Source: Limnochordaceae bacterium
Lineage (GTDB): Bacteria; Bacillota; Limnochordia; Limnochordales; Geochordaceae
NCBI GenBank assembly: GCA_014896295.1
Contig: JADBKR010000005.1
Location: 186,001-250,000, forward strand
Length of the DNA: 64,000 bases
Reading direction: 5' to 3'
Position 1 is the stretch's first letter; each line of letters starts with the position of its first letter. The translations under genes were made by a program, and so were the position numbers. Shown in pieces: positions 7,800 through 16,341 of this stretch. The notes below the pieces were generated by a model. The model saw only the letters and a program-made list of their open reading frames with translations, ran no database searches and was not told the DNA's origin.

Positions 7800-8858
7800 T
7801 CAGGGCCCTGCGCTCGTATGGGCGGCCGCTTGCCCCTCCTCCTCCAGGGCCGCCACCATCTGGCCGACCGTCACGGGGGTGAGGGAGCGCTGGCGAACGA
7901 GGGCGACGAGCCGGGGGAGCGCCTCCAGCGTCGGTTGGGTCGGGTGCATGAGCACGATGGCGCCGGGCCCCAGCTTGCGCTCGACCCGGGCGAGGATGGT
8001 CTCCACCGGAGGGCGCTGCCAGTCGATGGTGTCCACGCTCCACATGGTCGTGTAGTGCCCCTGCTCGGCCGCGACCCGGACGATGCGGGCGTCGACCTCC
8101 CCGTAGGGGGGAGCGAAGAGGGTCGGCCGCCTGCCGGTCAGCTGCTCCAGGAGATCGGCGTTTTTCGCGATGAGCGCCCGCAGCTCCGGGTCGCCCAGCT
8201 GCCGGGGGTGCGCGTGATCCCACCCGTGGTTGCCCACCTCGTGGCCCCTTTCACGCATGCGGCGCACGAGCTCCGGGAACTTCTGCGCCCACCGCCCCGT
8301 GACGAAGAAGGTGGCCCGCACCTTCTCCTGCTCGAGCCGGTCGAGCAGGGCGGGCAGCACCTCCTCCCCCCAGTCCACGTTGATCGCGAAGGCGACCAGG
8401 GGGCGCCCGGGTGGCCCCTGGTAGATGGCCTGATAGTGCAACCGGGTGACGGCCGGCAGCAGCCGGGTGAAGACCGGCTCGACCCGGGCGAACGGCGGCG
8501 CCGCCAGCAGCTTGCGGGCGGTCGCGGCCCGGTCCAGCTCCCGGCCCTCGGCTTCCGGGACCACCCGGCCGGTCGTCGCGTCCTCCTTCGCGTCTCGAGC
8601 CGGGCGATCCAGCTCCCGGCCCATCTCGTCGAGCCTGCGGTGGAGCTCTTCCGGCAGCAGCCACCCCACAGCCTGCCCGGCCAGGGTGACGCCGGGCTTC
8701 ACGCCGTAACGCAGCCGGACCGCCGTGTCCCACAGCCACGGCAGGCTGGCCAGCACCAGCGCGCCGGCCCCCACCCCGAGGGCCCGTTTGACCACCCGTG
8801 CGTCGACCGTGAAGAAAAGCCTCACGCCCGGCCCCCTCCATTCGTTCCGGGACGGCAC
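7800..8858 (-). CDS. YlxY-like polysaccharide-deacetylase-family sporulation protein
   Basis: 352 residues. A membrane anchor at about 24-48 (RALGVGAGALVLASLPWLW) is followed by a YlxY-type linker domain and a NodB fold from about residue 150. The first NodB motif reads AFAINVDWGEEVLP: the usual catalytic DD is V-D-W, the form typical of YlxY/PdaB relatives rather than classical deacetylases. The metal pair H-xxx-H is present in GHEVGNHGWDHAHP, and FAPPYGEVD and LMHPTQPTLEAL complete the fold. Activity is therefore uncertain. ylxY precedes the M16 peptidase gene in Bacillus; here the GH18 gene has been inserted between them. It follows pdaB by 7 bases. Confidence 0.85.
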   Translation of the reverse strand: MPSRNEWRGPGVRLFFTVDARVVKRALGVGAGALVLASLPWLWDTAVRLRYGVKPGVTLAGQAVGWLLPEELHRRLDEMGRELDRPARDAKEDATTGRVVPEAEGRELDRAATARKLLAAPPFARVEPVFTRLLPAVTRLHYQAIYQGPPGRPLVAFAINVDWGEEVLPALLDRLEQEKVRATFFVTGRWAQKFPELVRRMRERGHEVGNHGWDHAHPRQLGDPELRALIAKNADLLEQLTGRRPTLFAPPYGEVDARIVRVAAEQGHYTTMWSVDTIDWQRPPVETILARVERKLGPGAIVLMHPTQPTLEALPRLVALVRQRSLTPVTVGQMVAALEEEGQAAAHTSAGP

Positions 8859-8865
8859 CGGTCTC

Positions 8866-9732
8866 TCAGCGGCTCGGTGGGCGTTGCCCGGGCGGAGGAG
8901 CCGGCGGGCCGGGGCGTTGCGGCGCCGGCGGAACCGGGCGCGGGCGGCGGCGCTGCAGGCCGGAGTGGGGTTCGATGATGTAGTCGGAGTGGTAGATGAG
9001 CTGCGAGACCGGCACGATCTCGAAGCCCCGCTCTCGCAGCATCGGGATGAGCCGTTCCACGGCGTCGGGCGTGTTGGCCCCGTCGTTGTGGAAGAGCACG
9101 ATGTCGCCGGGCCCGACGACCCTCATGACCCGGTCGATGATGGCGCCGGCGCTGAGGTTCTGCCAGTCCAGCGAGTCGACGGACCACTGGATGGTATAGT
9201 AGCCCAGCTGGTCGGCCACCTCGATGACCTTGTCGGAGTACTCCCCGAAGGGCGGCCGGAAGAGCAGCACCCGTGGCCGGCCCACCAGCGCGTCGATGCG
9301 CCGCTGGTTTTCCTCCAGCTCCCAGCGGATCTGGTCCGGGGAAAGGGTGTTGAGGTGGGGGTGGGTATAGGTGTGATTGCCGACTTCGTGGCCTTCGGCC
9401 ACGATCTTGCGGACGTACTCCGGGTACTTGTCGACCCAGTTGCCCCCCAGGAAGAAGGTCGTCTTCACGCGGTGGTTGCGGAGGATTTCGAGGATCCGGT
9501 CGGTGCGCGAGGTGCCCCACATGGCGTCGAACGAGATGGCGATCCGGGCGTGGGCGGTGTCGACCTTGTAGATGGGCACGAGGCGGCTCAACAGCACCCG
9601 GGACACGACGGCCACGGTCTCGCTCCCGACCAGGTAGCTGGCCACCGAGGCCAACCAGACCACCGGCACCGCGACGAGCCAAAAGCGCGCTCCGCGCCAG
9701 CGGAAGACCACCGTCGACGACCCCTGGTGCAA
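8866..9732 (-). CDS. pdaB: PdaB-like sporulation polysaccharide deacetylase
   Basis: 288 residues with one N-terminal membrane segment (FWLVAVPVVWLASVASYLVG, about 17-36) and a NodB domain outside. IAISFDAMWGTSRTD is the PdaB form of motif 1 (second Asp replaced), GHEVGNHTYTHPHLN carries the H-xxx-H metal ligands, and LLFRPPFGEYSDKVIEVADQ and VLFHNDGANTPDAVERLIPM complete the family. PdaB is required in Bacillus for late spore stability and cortex modification. A Pro/Arg-rich tail of about 30 residues follows the fold. The gene begins 31 bases after the stop of sleB and is followed by ylxY, forming a spore-cortex gene group. Confidence 0.88.
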   Translation of the reverse strand: MHQGSSTVVFRWRGARFWLVAVPVVWLASVASYLVGSETVAVVSRVLLSRLVPIYKVDTAHARIAISFDAMWGTSRTDRILEILRNHRVKTTFFLGGNWVDKYPEYVRKIVAEGHEVGNHTYTHPHLNTLSPDQIRWELEENQRRIDALVGRPRVLLFRPPFGEYSDKVIEVADQLGYYTIQWSVDSLDWQNLSAGAIIDRVMRVVGPGDIVLFHNDGANTPDAVERLIPMLRERGFEIVPVSQLIYHSDYIIEPHSGLQRRRPRPVPPAPQRPGPPAPPPGQRPPSR

Positions 9733-9763
9733 ACCTTAGTCGCCGCCGGTGACCCGCTAGAAC

Positions 9764-10510
9764 TCACCGGGTGAAAACGTGCCGGCCGATGCGCGCGACC
9801 ACGGGGCGCCCGGCCCAGAACTCCGGGGTGACCGTCCGCTCCGGGTTGTAGAAGTAGAGGGCCCCGCCCGTCGGATCCTCGCCGGCCAGCGCCCGGTCGG
9901 CGGCCTGCCAGGCGGAGGAGTCGGGCTGCACGGAGTAGAGGGTCTCGGCGCTGAACGGGAACTGGCCCGGTTGCAGGAGGACCTCCTCGACGGAGTCGGG
10001 GAACAGGGGGCTCTCGACCCGGTTGAGCACCACCGCCCCCACCGCCACCTTGCCCTCGAACGGTTCGCCGCGGGCTTCGAGCCAGATGATCGCGGCGAGC
10101 AGGCGCCGATCCTGTTGGGAGTACCGGTACAGCCGGCCAAACCCGAAGGCGGGTCGCGCCGCCGGGGCGGGGGAGGCCGCGGCGGCGACCGAGGGATCTC
10201 GCCCGGACGGGGCTGCGTCCGGGACGACCAGCGGCTGGCCCACGGCGATGCGATCGGGATCGTCGAGGCCGTTGAGGGTACGGATCACGTCGACGGTGGT
10301 GTCGAAACGGCGGGCGATGCTGAACAGGGTGTCACCTTTTTGGATGACGTAGATCCGCGTGCCCGGAGGCGGACGGAAGGTGAAGGGCGAGGACGGGCCC
10401 GGCGCCAGCTTGCCGGCGGCATCCGGTGAAGCCGCCTGGCCTGCGCGGGCCGCCACCACCGCCACCAGGACCGCGACGCTCAGGATGATGGCAAGGACGG
10501 TCTTGTCCAC
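9764..10510 (-). CDS. sleB: LysM-SleB cell-wall hydrolase
   Basis: 248 residues from the GTG at 10510, preceded by GGGAGG. A signal segment (VLAIILSVAVLVAVVAA, about 4-22) is followed by a LysM domain (YVIQKGDTLFSIARRFDTTV, about 50-95), a Pro/Ala linker and a SleB/CwlJ catalytic domain (about 130-248). AAIIWLEARGEPFEGKVAVG carries the catalytic glutamate and the typical EARGEP block; VVLNRVESPLFPDSVEEVLL follows. Such enzymes act as lytic transglycosylases on muramic-lactam cortex during germination. The start overlaps the 3' end of the dinG-type helicase by 31 bases, implying translational coupling. Confidence 0.9.
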   Translation of the reverse strand: MDKTVLAIILSVAVLVAVVAARAGQAASPDAAGKLAPGPSSPFTFRPPPGTRIYVIQKGDTLFSIARRFDTTVDVIRTLNGLDDPDRIAVGQPLVVPDAAPSGRDPSVAAAASPAPAARPAFGFGRLYRYSQQDRRLLAAIIWLEARGEPFEGKVAVGAVVLNRVESPLFPDSVEEVLLQPGQFPFSAETLYSVQPDSSAWQAADRALAGEDPTGGALYFYNPERTVTPEFWAGRPVVARIGRHVFTR

Positions 10511-12793
10511 TCGACGACCTCCCGCACGATGCGATGAGCCGGGCCGGCGATCAAGGAAGACCGGGGAAGCAGGTCCAAGAAACGATGTCGATAGGAGCGG
10601 GTCAGAAGGCGGGGGTCGGCGACCACGACCGCCCCCCGATCCTGCCGGGTGCGGATGAGCCGCCCGAATCCCTGCCGGAAGCGGGTGACGGCCCGGGGTA
10701 CGGACTCTTCCCAGAAGGGGTCCCCTCCTTGCTCGGAAATCCGCTCGACCCTGGCCCGGACCAGGGGGTGATCCGGCACCGGGAAGGGCAGGCGGGCCAG
10801 CACGACGCACGAGAGCGTCGGGCCCGGGAGGTCGACCCCTTCCCAGAAACTGTCGGCGCCCATCAGCACCATCCCCTCGCCCCGGGCCTCCCGGAACGCG
10901 TCCAGCAGGGCCGTCCGGGAAGCGCCCCCCTGCACCAGCACGCGCACGCTCCCGGCCGCAGGGAGAGCCTCCATCTCCTTCCATGTTTCGGCCATCATCC
11001 GGTGCGAGGTAAAGAGCACCAGCAGGCGCCCCCCGAGCTCCACCGCCAGGGCCAGGGATAGCTCCGCCAGGCGTTCGACGAAACCGGGGCGATCGGGCGC
11101 CGGGAAGTCCGAGGGCACCGCCACCAGCGCCTGGGAGCGGAAGTCGAACGGGGATGGAATGACGCACTCGGTCAACGCCTCCTCCCTGCGGACGACGGGC
11201 GGCGCGCCGGAGACGCCCACGACCACCCGCATCACCGCGCCGTCTTCGTCCCACTCGGCCTGCGCTTCGCCCGCCCAGGGCGCCGGCGCCAGGGAAGCCG
11301 GACTCGAAGACGGCCCGTCTCCGGCAGGGGCATTCCCGGCTGACGCCAGCCCGAGGCGGCGGCGCAGCGGCAGGAATCCGGCGGGGCCGTCAGCCAGGGT
11401 GGCGCTGGTGAGGATCGCGGAGCGCACGGCGCCGAAGAGCTCCGCCGCCAGCACAGGCCCCACGTCCAGCGGGGCCGCTCGCAACACGAGGCCGGGCGCC
11501 CGCGAAGCGGCTTCCATCCAGAAGACGTATCCCTCCGCCTGCGCGCTCGTGACCGCCTCCAGGTCCCGGGCCGCGCGACGTGCCCACCGGGCCACGGCGA
11601 CGAGATCGGCGGCGGCGTGCGAACCGGCCCGCTCCTCTCCGTCGCCCTCCTGGCCCGCCATTCGCTGGGCCAGCTGCTCGGCCCGCGAGGCGACCTCCTC
11701 CAGGGCCTCCTCTGCCTCGCCGAGAAGGGCCGGCCCGCAAAGGGTCTCGGCCATCCCCGGGGTCAGACGGGCCGGGTGCTGGACCGCTCCGGGCGTGCGA
11801 GCCGTGCCTGCCGCCATGCCCGGGGCTGCGCGCTCCAGTCCCCGCCGCAGCGCGTGGAACAACCGCTCCAGCACGGCCAGCGCTGCGCGCGCAGGCTCCC
11901 CCAACAGCCGCGAGCGGCCCCTGGTCAGGCGACGCAGGCGGGCCAGTACGGCCTCGCTCGAGAGCTCCACCCCCAGGTGCGACACGGCGACGTCCTCGAG
12001 ATGGTGGGCTTCGTCCACGACCAGGTAGGAGAAAGGAGGCAGCACGGCGGCCTCGCCGGAGTCGGCCTCCCGCCTGAGCGCCAGGTCGGCCAGCAGGAGG
12101 TGCTGGTTGGTGAGGACGAGCCGCGACTCCAGCATCCGGCGCCGGGCCACGTGATAGAAGCAGGCCTCGTACAGGGGGCACCGGCGCCGGGGGCAGCGGT
12201 CCGGTTCGGCCGCCACGAGCGGCCACACCGCCTCCCACCGGCCGGGCGGCAGCTCCGACCAGGTGCCGGCGTGGGCGCGTCCTTGGTCGCCCGCCCCCTC
12301 GCTCCAGCGGATCAGCTCGTCTATCGCCGGGCGCGGCGGCTGCTCTTCCGCCAGCCCCTCCAGCCAGTCGTGCTGCCCCCGGGCCAGGTGATCGAGGCGG
12401 AGCAGGCACAGGTAGTTGCCCCACCCCTTCGCCAGCGCAACGGGGAGGGCGCGGCCGAGGGCCTTCTCGGCCAGGGCAACGTCGTGGCGCAGGAGCTGGT
12501 CCTGCAGCGGCAGGGTGTACGTGGCCACCACCGCGCGCCCCTCTGGGTCCTCGTCCAGCAGGTGGGCGCCGAGGGGAATCAGATATCCCAGGGACTTGCC
12601 CGTCCCCGTGCCGGCCTCGATGAACGCGATGCCCCCGGCCCGCAGCCGGTGGGCCACCTCCTCGGCCATCCACGCCTGCTGCGGCCGGGCCTCGTATCGC
12701 GCCCCGAGAGCCCGGGCGAGAGCGCCGGAGGGGCCCAGGGTCTCGTCGATCCAGGCGGCGTTTCGCCCGCGGGATGCGCCGATCCTCGCTCAA
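10480..12793 (-). CDS. DinG/YoaA-type ATP-dependent helicase, frameshift near start
   Basis: Superfamily 2 XPD-like helicase. Walker A AGTGTGKS and helicase motif II VVDEAHHLEDVA are clear. A four-cysteine iron-sulfur site is visible (NYLCLLRL, then CPRRRCPLYEACF), and the C-terminal motifs GADSFWEGVDLPG and RQGFGRLIRT are conserved. The ATG at 12669 would miss the conserved adenine-recognition block YEARPQQ just upstream. A TTG at 12793 after CAGGGGGG, with one extra A removed near 12761, gives MSEDRRIPRANAAWIDETLG running into that block, so the full gene is taken as 12793-10480 (2314 bases, one base over a multiple of three). Likely role is unwinding during repair. It overlaps sleB. Confidence 0.85.
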
Positions 12794-12826
12794 CCCCCCT
12801 GAAGCAGGCAGGCCCCCGCCGAGCGT

Positions 12827-13684
12827 CTAGCCCCTGGCGTTCGCGCGCAGCCGCGCGAGCGGGCCTTCCTGCAGCACCGCCCACCGGAAGGGGCGCTTTG
12901 GATGCCCCTCCAAGAAGCCGCTCAGCGACCAGCGGTCCAGGCCTACGTTGAGCCCGGCCAGCGCGGCCACCCAGGCGATCAGCGCCGGCAACGGAAGGCA
13001 CTGGCCCGCCGTCCACCCCAGGGCCGACCCCAGGGCGTTGGCCCCCGCATCGCCCAGCATCGCCTCGCCCCGGCGGTCGTACGGTAGATAGGCGGCCACG
13101 GCCGCGCTGACGGGCAACACGTCCCACCAGGCGCCGCGCCGGCCGGGCTCTGCGGCCAGGGCGAGCAAGCCCATCCCGGCAAGATAGGCGCCGGCTGAGC
13201 GCCCGGGAGCCGTATCGAGTTGGTTGAGCAAGTTGGCCCCGAGCACGGCGCTGGCCGCGCTCAAGCTCGCCCGGGCGATGCCGGCTTGCCGCGCGACGGC
13301 CATCCCCGCCGCGCCGGCCGCCAGTGCGATGCCGGCTGCCTTGAGGATTCCCGTGCGGGGCCGGCCTTCCTTCCAGGCCCTCCAATGGGCCCTCCATCCT
13401 CTCGGCCCCCGGCCGGCCGAGACATCGTCCAGCAGGCCCGCCAGGGTCGCCACGACGACCGGCCCGTAGGCCGGGGGCAAGCCCTGACCGGCGCCGCTCA
13501 CCAGGGCTCCGGCCACCGAGGCGGCGGTCGTCGCCGCTCCGGCGGCCGTGGGGACCCGCGTGCCGCGGCGGCTGGCCCGAACGAGCCCGATCTCCTTCGC
13601 CGCTCTTGCCACCAGGGGCGTCCCCCAGCGCACCGCTCCCCACGAAAGGGCCGCCCCCGCGACCCGTCTCACGACCGTCCCCAT
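12827..13684 (-). CDS. MraY/WecA-like prenyl-phosphate sugar transferase, membrane protein
   Basis: 285 residues, strongly hydrophobic with about eight to ten membrane segments. The family acidic motifs are present: LAGLLDDVSAG (the DD pair, about residue 80), NLLNQLDTAPG (an N-xxN-x-LD motif like that of MraY, about 145) and GEAMLGDAGANALG (about 200). The final cytoplasmic loop EGHPKRPFRW stands in for the usual histidine loop. It should transfer a sugar phosphate from a UDP sugar to a lipid carrier, but substrate is unknown; it is too divergent to be the housekeeping MraY. ATG at 13684; its start overlaps the glycosyltransferase stop by 16 bases, so the two are probably co-translated. Confidence 0.78.
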   Translation of the reverse strand: MGTVVRRVAGAALSWGAVRWGTPLVARAAKEIGLVRASRRGTRVPTAAGAATTAASVAGALVSGAGQGLPPAYGPVVVATLAGLLDDVSAGRGPRGWRAHWRAWKEGRPRTGILKAAGIALAAGAAGMAVARQAGIARASLSAASAVLGANLLNQLDTAPGRSAGAYLAGMGLLALAAEPGRRGAWWDVLPVSAAVAAYLPYDRRGEAMLGDAGANALGSALGWTAGQCLPLPALIAWVAALAGLNVGLDRWSLSGFLEGHPKRPFRWAVLQEGPLARLRANARG

Positions 13685-14397
13685 GGCGTTTGCGTCCCTG
13701 CCTCGTCTTCTTCCGAGCGTGCCAGGCGCCAGAGCGTGAAGGCCACGTCCCGCATCTGCCGGCCCCGGTGCAGCCAGCCGGCGAGGTCCCGCCCCGTCGC
13801 CCGGTGAGTGAACGGCACCTCGAGCTCGACCACACGCAAGCCCAACCGCCCGGCCCGGATGCTCATCTGCAGCTCCACCCCGAACCGCAGGGCCGGGCCT
13901 TCGAGCAACGCGGGAGCGATCTCCGCCCGCAGTGCCCGCTGGCCGGACAGGGCCGCCCTGGGTTGCCACCCTCCCATCCTGCGCACTGCCCAGCCGGCGA
14001 GCCCCCGCACCAATCCCAGCCCTCCGCCGGAGCGCACCGTGGGGATGGCCACCGCCATGTCCGCGGCCCCGCCGGCCACGGGTGCGCACAGAGCCGCCAG
14101 CGACGCGGCCGAGGGGCCCAGGTCGGCGTCGGCCAGCAGCAGGACCTCCCCGCCGGCCGCCCGGTACCCCGCGCGCAACGCCTCCGACTTGCCGGCGTGG
14201 CGCCGCAGTCTCACGACGCGGGCCCCTGCCTCGGCCGCCTCCTCGGCCGTGGAGTCGGACGAGCCGTCGTCCACCACCACGACCTCACGAACGCCCGGTA
14301 CCGTCCACAGGGCGCGTACCGTCGGTCCCACCCGGCCCGCCTCGTTGAACGCAGGGACCACCGCGCTCACCGCTTTCGCCTGCGTGGACGCGCTCAA
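13669..14397 (-). CDS. family 2 glycosyltransferase
   Basis: 242 residues, a soluble GT-A fold. SAVVPAFNEAGRVGPTVRAL is the nucleotide-binding start, EVVVVDDGSSDSTAEEA carries the first acidic motif, and VLLLADADLGPSAASLAAL carries the metal-binding D-x-D. The acceptor half includes ALSGQRALRAEIAPALLEG. The TTG start at 14397 has GGAGGAGG about 12 bases upstream and overlaps a possible TGA of mctB. Gene order steA-mctB-GT-MraY-like suggests an envelope polymer made on a prenyl carrier. Acceptor and donor unknown. No hydrophobic anchor seen. Confidence 0.85.
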   Translation of the reverse strand: MSASTQAKAVSAVVPAFNEAGRVGPTVRALWTVPGVREVVVVDDGSSDSTAEEAAEAGARVVRLRRHAGKSEALRAGYRAAGGEVLLLADADLGPSAASLAALCAPVAGGAADMAVAIPTVRSGGGLGLVRGLAGWAVRRMGGWQPRAALSGQRALRAEIAPALLEGPALRFGVELQMSIRAGRLGLRVVELEVPFTHRATGRDLAGWLHRGRQMRDVAFTLWRLARSEEDEAGTQTPWGRS

Positions 14398-15064
14398 GCC
14401 AGCGGATCGCCTCCTCCTCCGTCACCTGCCCCTCCCGGCCTTCGACGAGGGCCGCGAGCAGCGCTGCCTGCCCGAGGGGCTCGTCCACGGCGTCGACCCA
14501 CGCCGTCGCCGTAACGGGTGACGCCGGCAAGCTTGCGCTGGAAGAGGCCCAGAGGATGGCTTGCCGGGCCCGATCGGCCGGCGACGAGGTGGGGTCGTCC
14601 CCGGCCCCCACGAGCCCCACGACCCGGTTACAGGGGCCGACGACGAGGAGGTGTGCAGCGCCGGCGCTCACCGGGGCAGGCCCCGTGCGGGGCACCACCA
14701 GCCGGACGCTCGCGCCCGCAGCGCGCAGCAGCGATTCCACCTGCAGGCCCGCGGCCCGGGCCCCGGGTACGGCGATCACCTCCACGCTCTGCCCGTCCAG
14801 GCTCCGGGCGACGACGGCCGGAAGGATGGCCTTCACCGCCAGGCGATACCGCTCGAGTTCGGCCCGGAGTGCCTCTTTCTCCTCGGCGGCGCGGCGGATC
14901 TGCTCCTCGAGCTGCGCGAAACGCTGCTCGAGCTGGACGATCACCTTCTCCTGCCCGGCCAGGAGATGGCCGCCCGCGCCGGCCGTGCCTACGGCCACGC
15001 CGACCGCGAGCGCGACGAAGACGGCTGCGAGCGTCAGGCTGTGCTGGCGGACGTCGGGGATCAC
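14285..15064 (-). CDS. MctB/SteB-type copper transporter family protein
   Basis: 259 residues from the GTG at 15064. A single N-terminal membrane segment (LAAVFVALAVGVAVGTAGAG, about 12-31) is followed by a coiled coil (VQLEQRFAQLEEQIRRAAEE, about 41-80) and an alpha/beta domain. This matches the MctB/SteB family (Rv1698 in mycobacteria), first described as a copper exporter and later as a partner of SteA in cell separation. Here steA lies 7 bases upstream, the same pairing as in Actinobacteria. The last 38 codons overlap the glycosyltransferase start by 113 bases, unusually long. In another frame a TGA overlaps the TTG start of the next gene, so a small indel near 14400-14440 is possible. 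Confidence 0.8.
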   Translation of the reverse strand: MIPDVRQHSLTLAAVFVALAVGVAVGTAGAGGHLLAGQEKVIVQLEQRFAQLEEQIRRAAEEKEALRAELERYRLAVKAILPAVVARSLDGQSVEVIAVPGARAAGLQVESLLRAAGASVRLVVPRTGPAPVSAGAAHLLVVGPCNRVVGLVGAGDDPTSSPADRARQAILWASSSASLPASPVTATAWVDAVDEPLGQAALLAALVEGREGQVTEEEAIRWLERVHAGESGERGGPCVQRGGPGGTDGTRPVDGTGRS

Positions 15065-15071
15065 GATGGCC

Positions 15072-16256
15072 TCATCCCACCCCTCCCACCCACATCCCCG
15101 CCCGCACCCGGAGCCACAACAAGCGGAGCAGGGTTCGGAGCCCCTCGGAGGCCAGGGCGACGGCCCCCAGGGAGGAGAGGGCGGCAGCTGCCAGCGACAC
15201 GTAGGGCACCCAGCCGGGGCCAGGATCATAGAGCCGGGCCAATCCCCGGGCGTCGACCAGCAGGTGGCCCACTCGCATGCGAACCAGCACGGTGCTGGCC
15301 ATGCCGGCACGCCCCTTTTCCAGGAAGTCGAGAAAGCCGGTGTGGGTACCCACCGCCACGATCATCACGGCCCCTGCCCCGTGGGCGAGCAGCAGGGCTA
15401 CGTCTTCGCTCGTGCCCGGCGCCGGCAGCACGTGGGCGAACCGGCCCAGCCTGCGCACCCGGGCGAGCCCCGGAGCAGGCCCGCCGGGGTAGGCGTGGAC
15501 GACCAGCTCCCTGGCCTCGAGCAGCCCCCGGTCGCTCACGGAGTCCATGTCGCCCACGACCACGTCGGGCCGCCACCCTGCCGACAAGAGCGCGTCCGCT
15601 CCCCCATCGACGCCGATCAGGACCGGGCGGGCGCGGCGGATGAACGGAGCGATCATGGCCAGATCCTGGCGGTACCCCTGCCCCCGCACGACCACCACGG
15701 CCGGGCGCCCGCGAATGGGGGTCGACAGGGGCGGGAGTTCCAGCGGCTCGGTGAGGAGGGCCTTCTCCTTCTGGGCGTAGGCGATGGTGTTGTCGACGAA
15801 GGCCGAAGCGAGCGGGGCCAGCCGCCGGCGGGCCAGTTCGAGCCGCGTCTCGATGTCGCGGGCGCTCAGGCGTATGCCGCGCCCCAGCGGCCGACCCTGT
15901 CGATCGCGGATCGTCGCTCCGTCCACCCGCACGATCTGGCCGTCTCGCACCCGCTCGAAAATGGCCCGGCCGACCTCGTCCACCACCGGGACGCCCGCCC
16001 GCGCCAGGACCAGGGCCCCCTCCACCGGCACGCTTCCGCTCAGGCTGCACAGCGCGTTGACGACCGCCGCCGGCCGCGCCTCCGCCAGCCCGGCCGCGGT
16101 GGTGGCATCCAGGTCCCGGTGGGCGATGACCGCGATCTCACCGGGCCTCAGGCGCAAGGCGAGGCGCTTCGTGAGGGAGTCCAGGCGAGCCCGGCCCTGG
16201 ATCGGCCGGCCATCCCTGGCCGCTCCGCCCGGGAACGCAAGCCGCGCCGCTTCCAC
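15072..16256 (-). CDS. steA: SteA family cytokinesis protein (thiamine-pyrophosphokinase-like fold)
   Basis: 394 residues. The N-terminal half holds LRPGEIAVIAHRDLDATTAAG and PAAVVNALCSLSGSVPVEGA, typical of the SteA/Rv1697 family. The central domain resembles thiamine pyrophosphokinase (PVLIGVDGGADALLSAGWRP, VVGDMDSVSDRGLLEA), with nucleotide-binding acidic residues. The C-terminal 40 residues are a hydrophobic anchor (YVSLAAAALSSLGAVALASE). In corynebacteria SteA and SteB form a complex that activates septal peptidoglycan hydrolysis. The neighbouring mctB gene supports the same pairing. No thiamine genes are nearby, so a thiamine role is unlikely. It follows spo0A by 85 bases. Confidence 0.85.
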   Translation of the reverse strand: MEAARLAFPGGAARDGRPIQGRARLDSLTKRLALRLRPGEIAVIAHRDLDATTAAGLAEARPAAVVNALCSLSGSVPVEGALVLARAGVPVVDEVGRAIFERVRDGQIVRVDGATIRDRQGRPLGRGIRLSARDIETRLELARRRLAPLASAFVDNTIAYAQKEKALLTEPLELPPLSTPIRGRPAVVVVRGQGYRQDLAMIAPFIRRARPVLIGVDGGADALLSAGWRPDVVVGDMDSVSDRGLLEARELVVHAYPGGPAPGLARVRRLGRFAHVLPAPGTSEDVALLLAHGAGAVMIVAVGTHTGFLDFLEKGRAGMASTVLVRMRVGHLLVDARGLARLYDPGPGWVPYVSLAAAALSSLGAVALASEGLRTLLRLLWLRVRAGMWVGGVG

Positions 16257-16341
16257 CTGCGGTCGCTCTCCTCGGCGCTAGTGTGAGCGGCGCCGGCCCG
16301 GAAATTGCATCGAACGCCCGACGGGCCACCCGCAGGGGATC

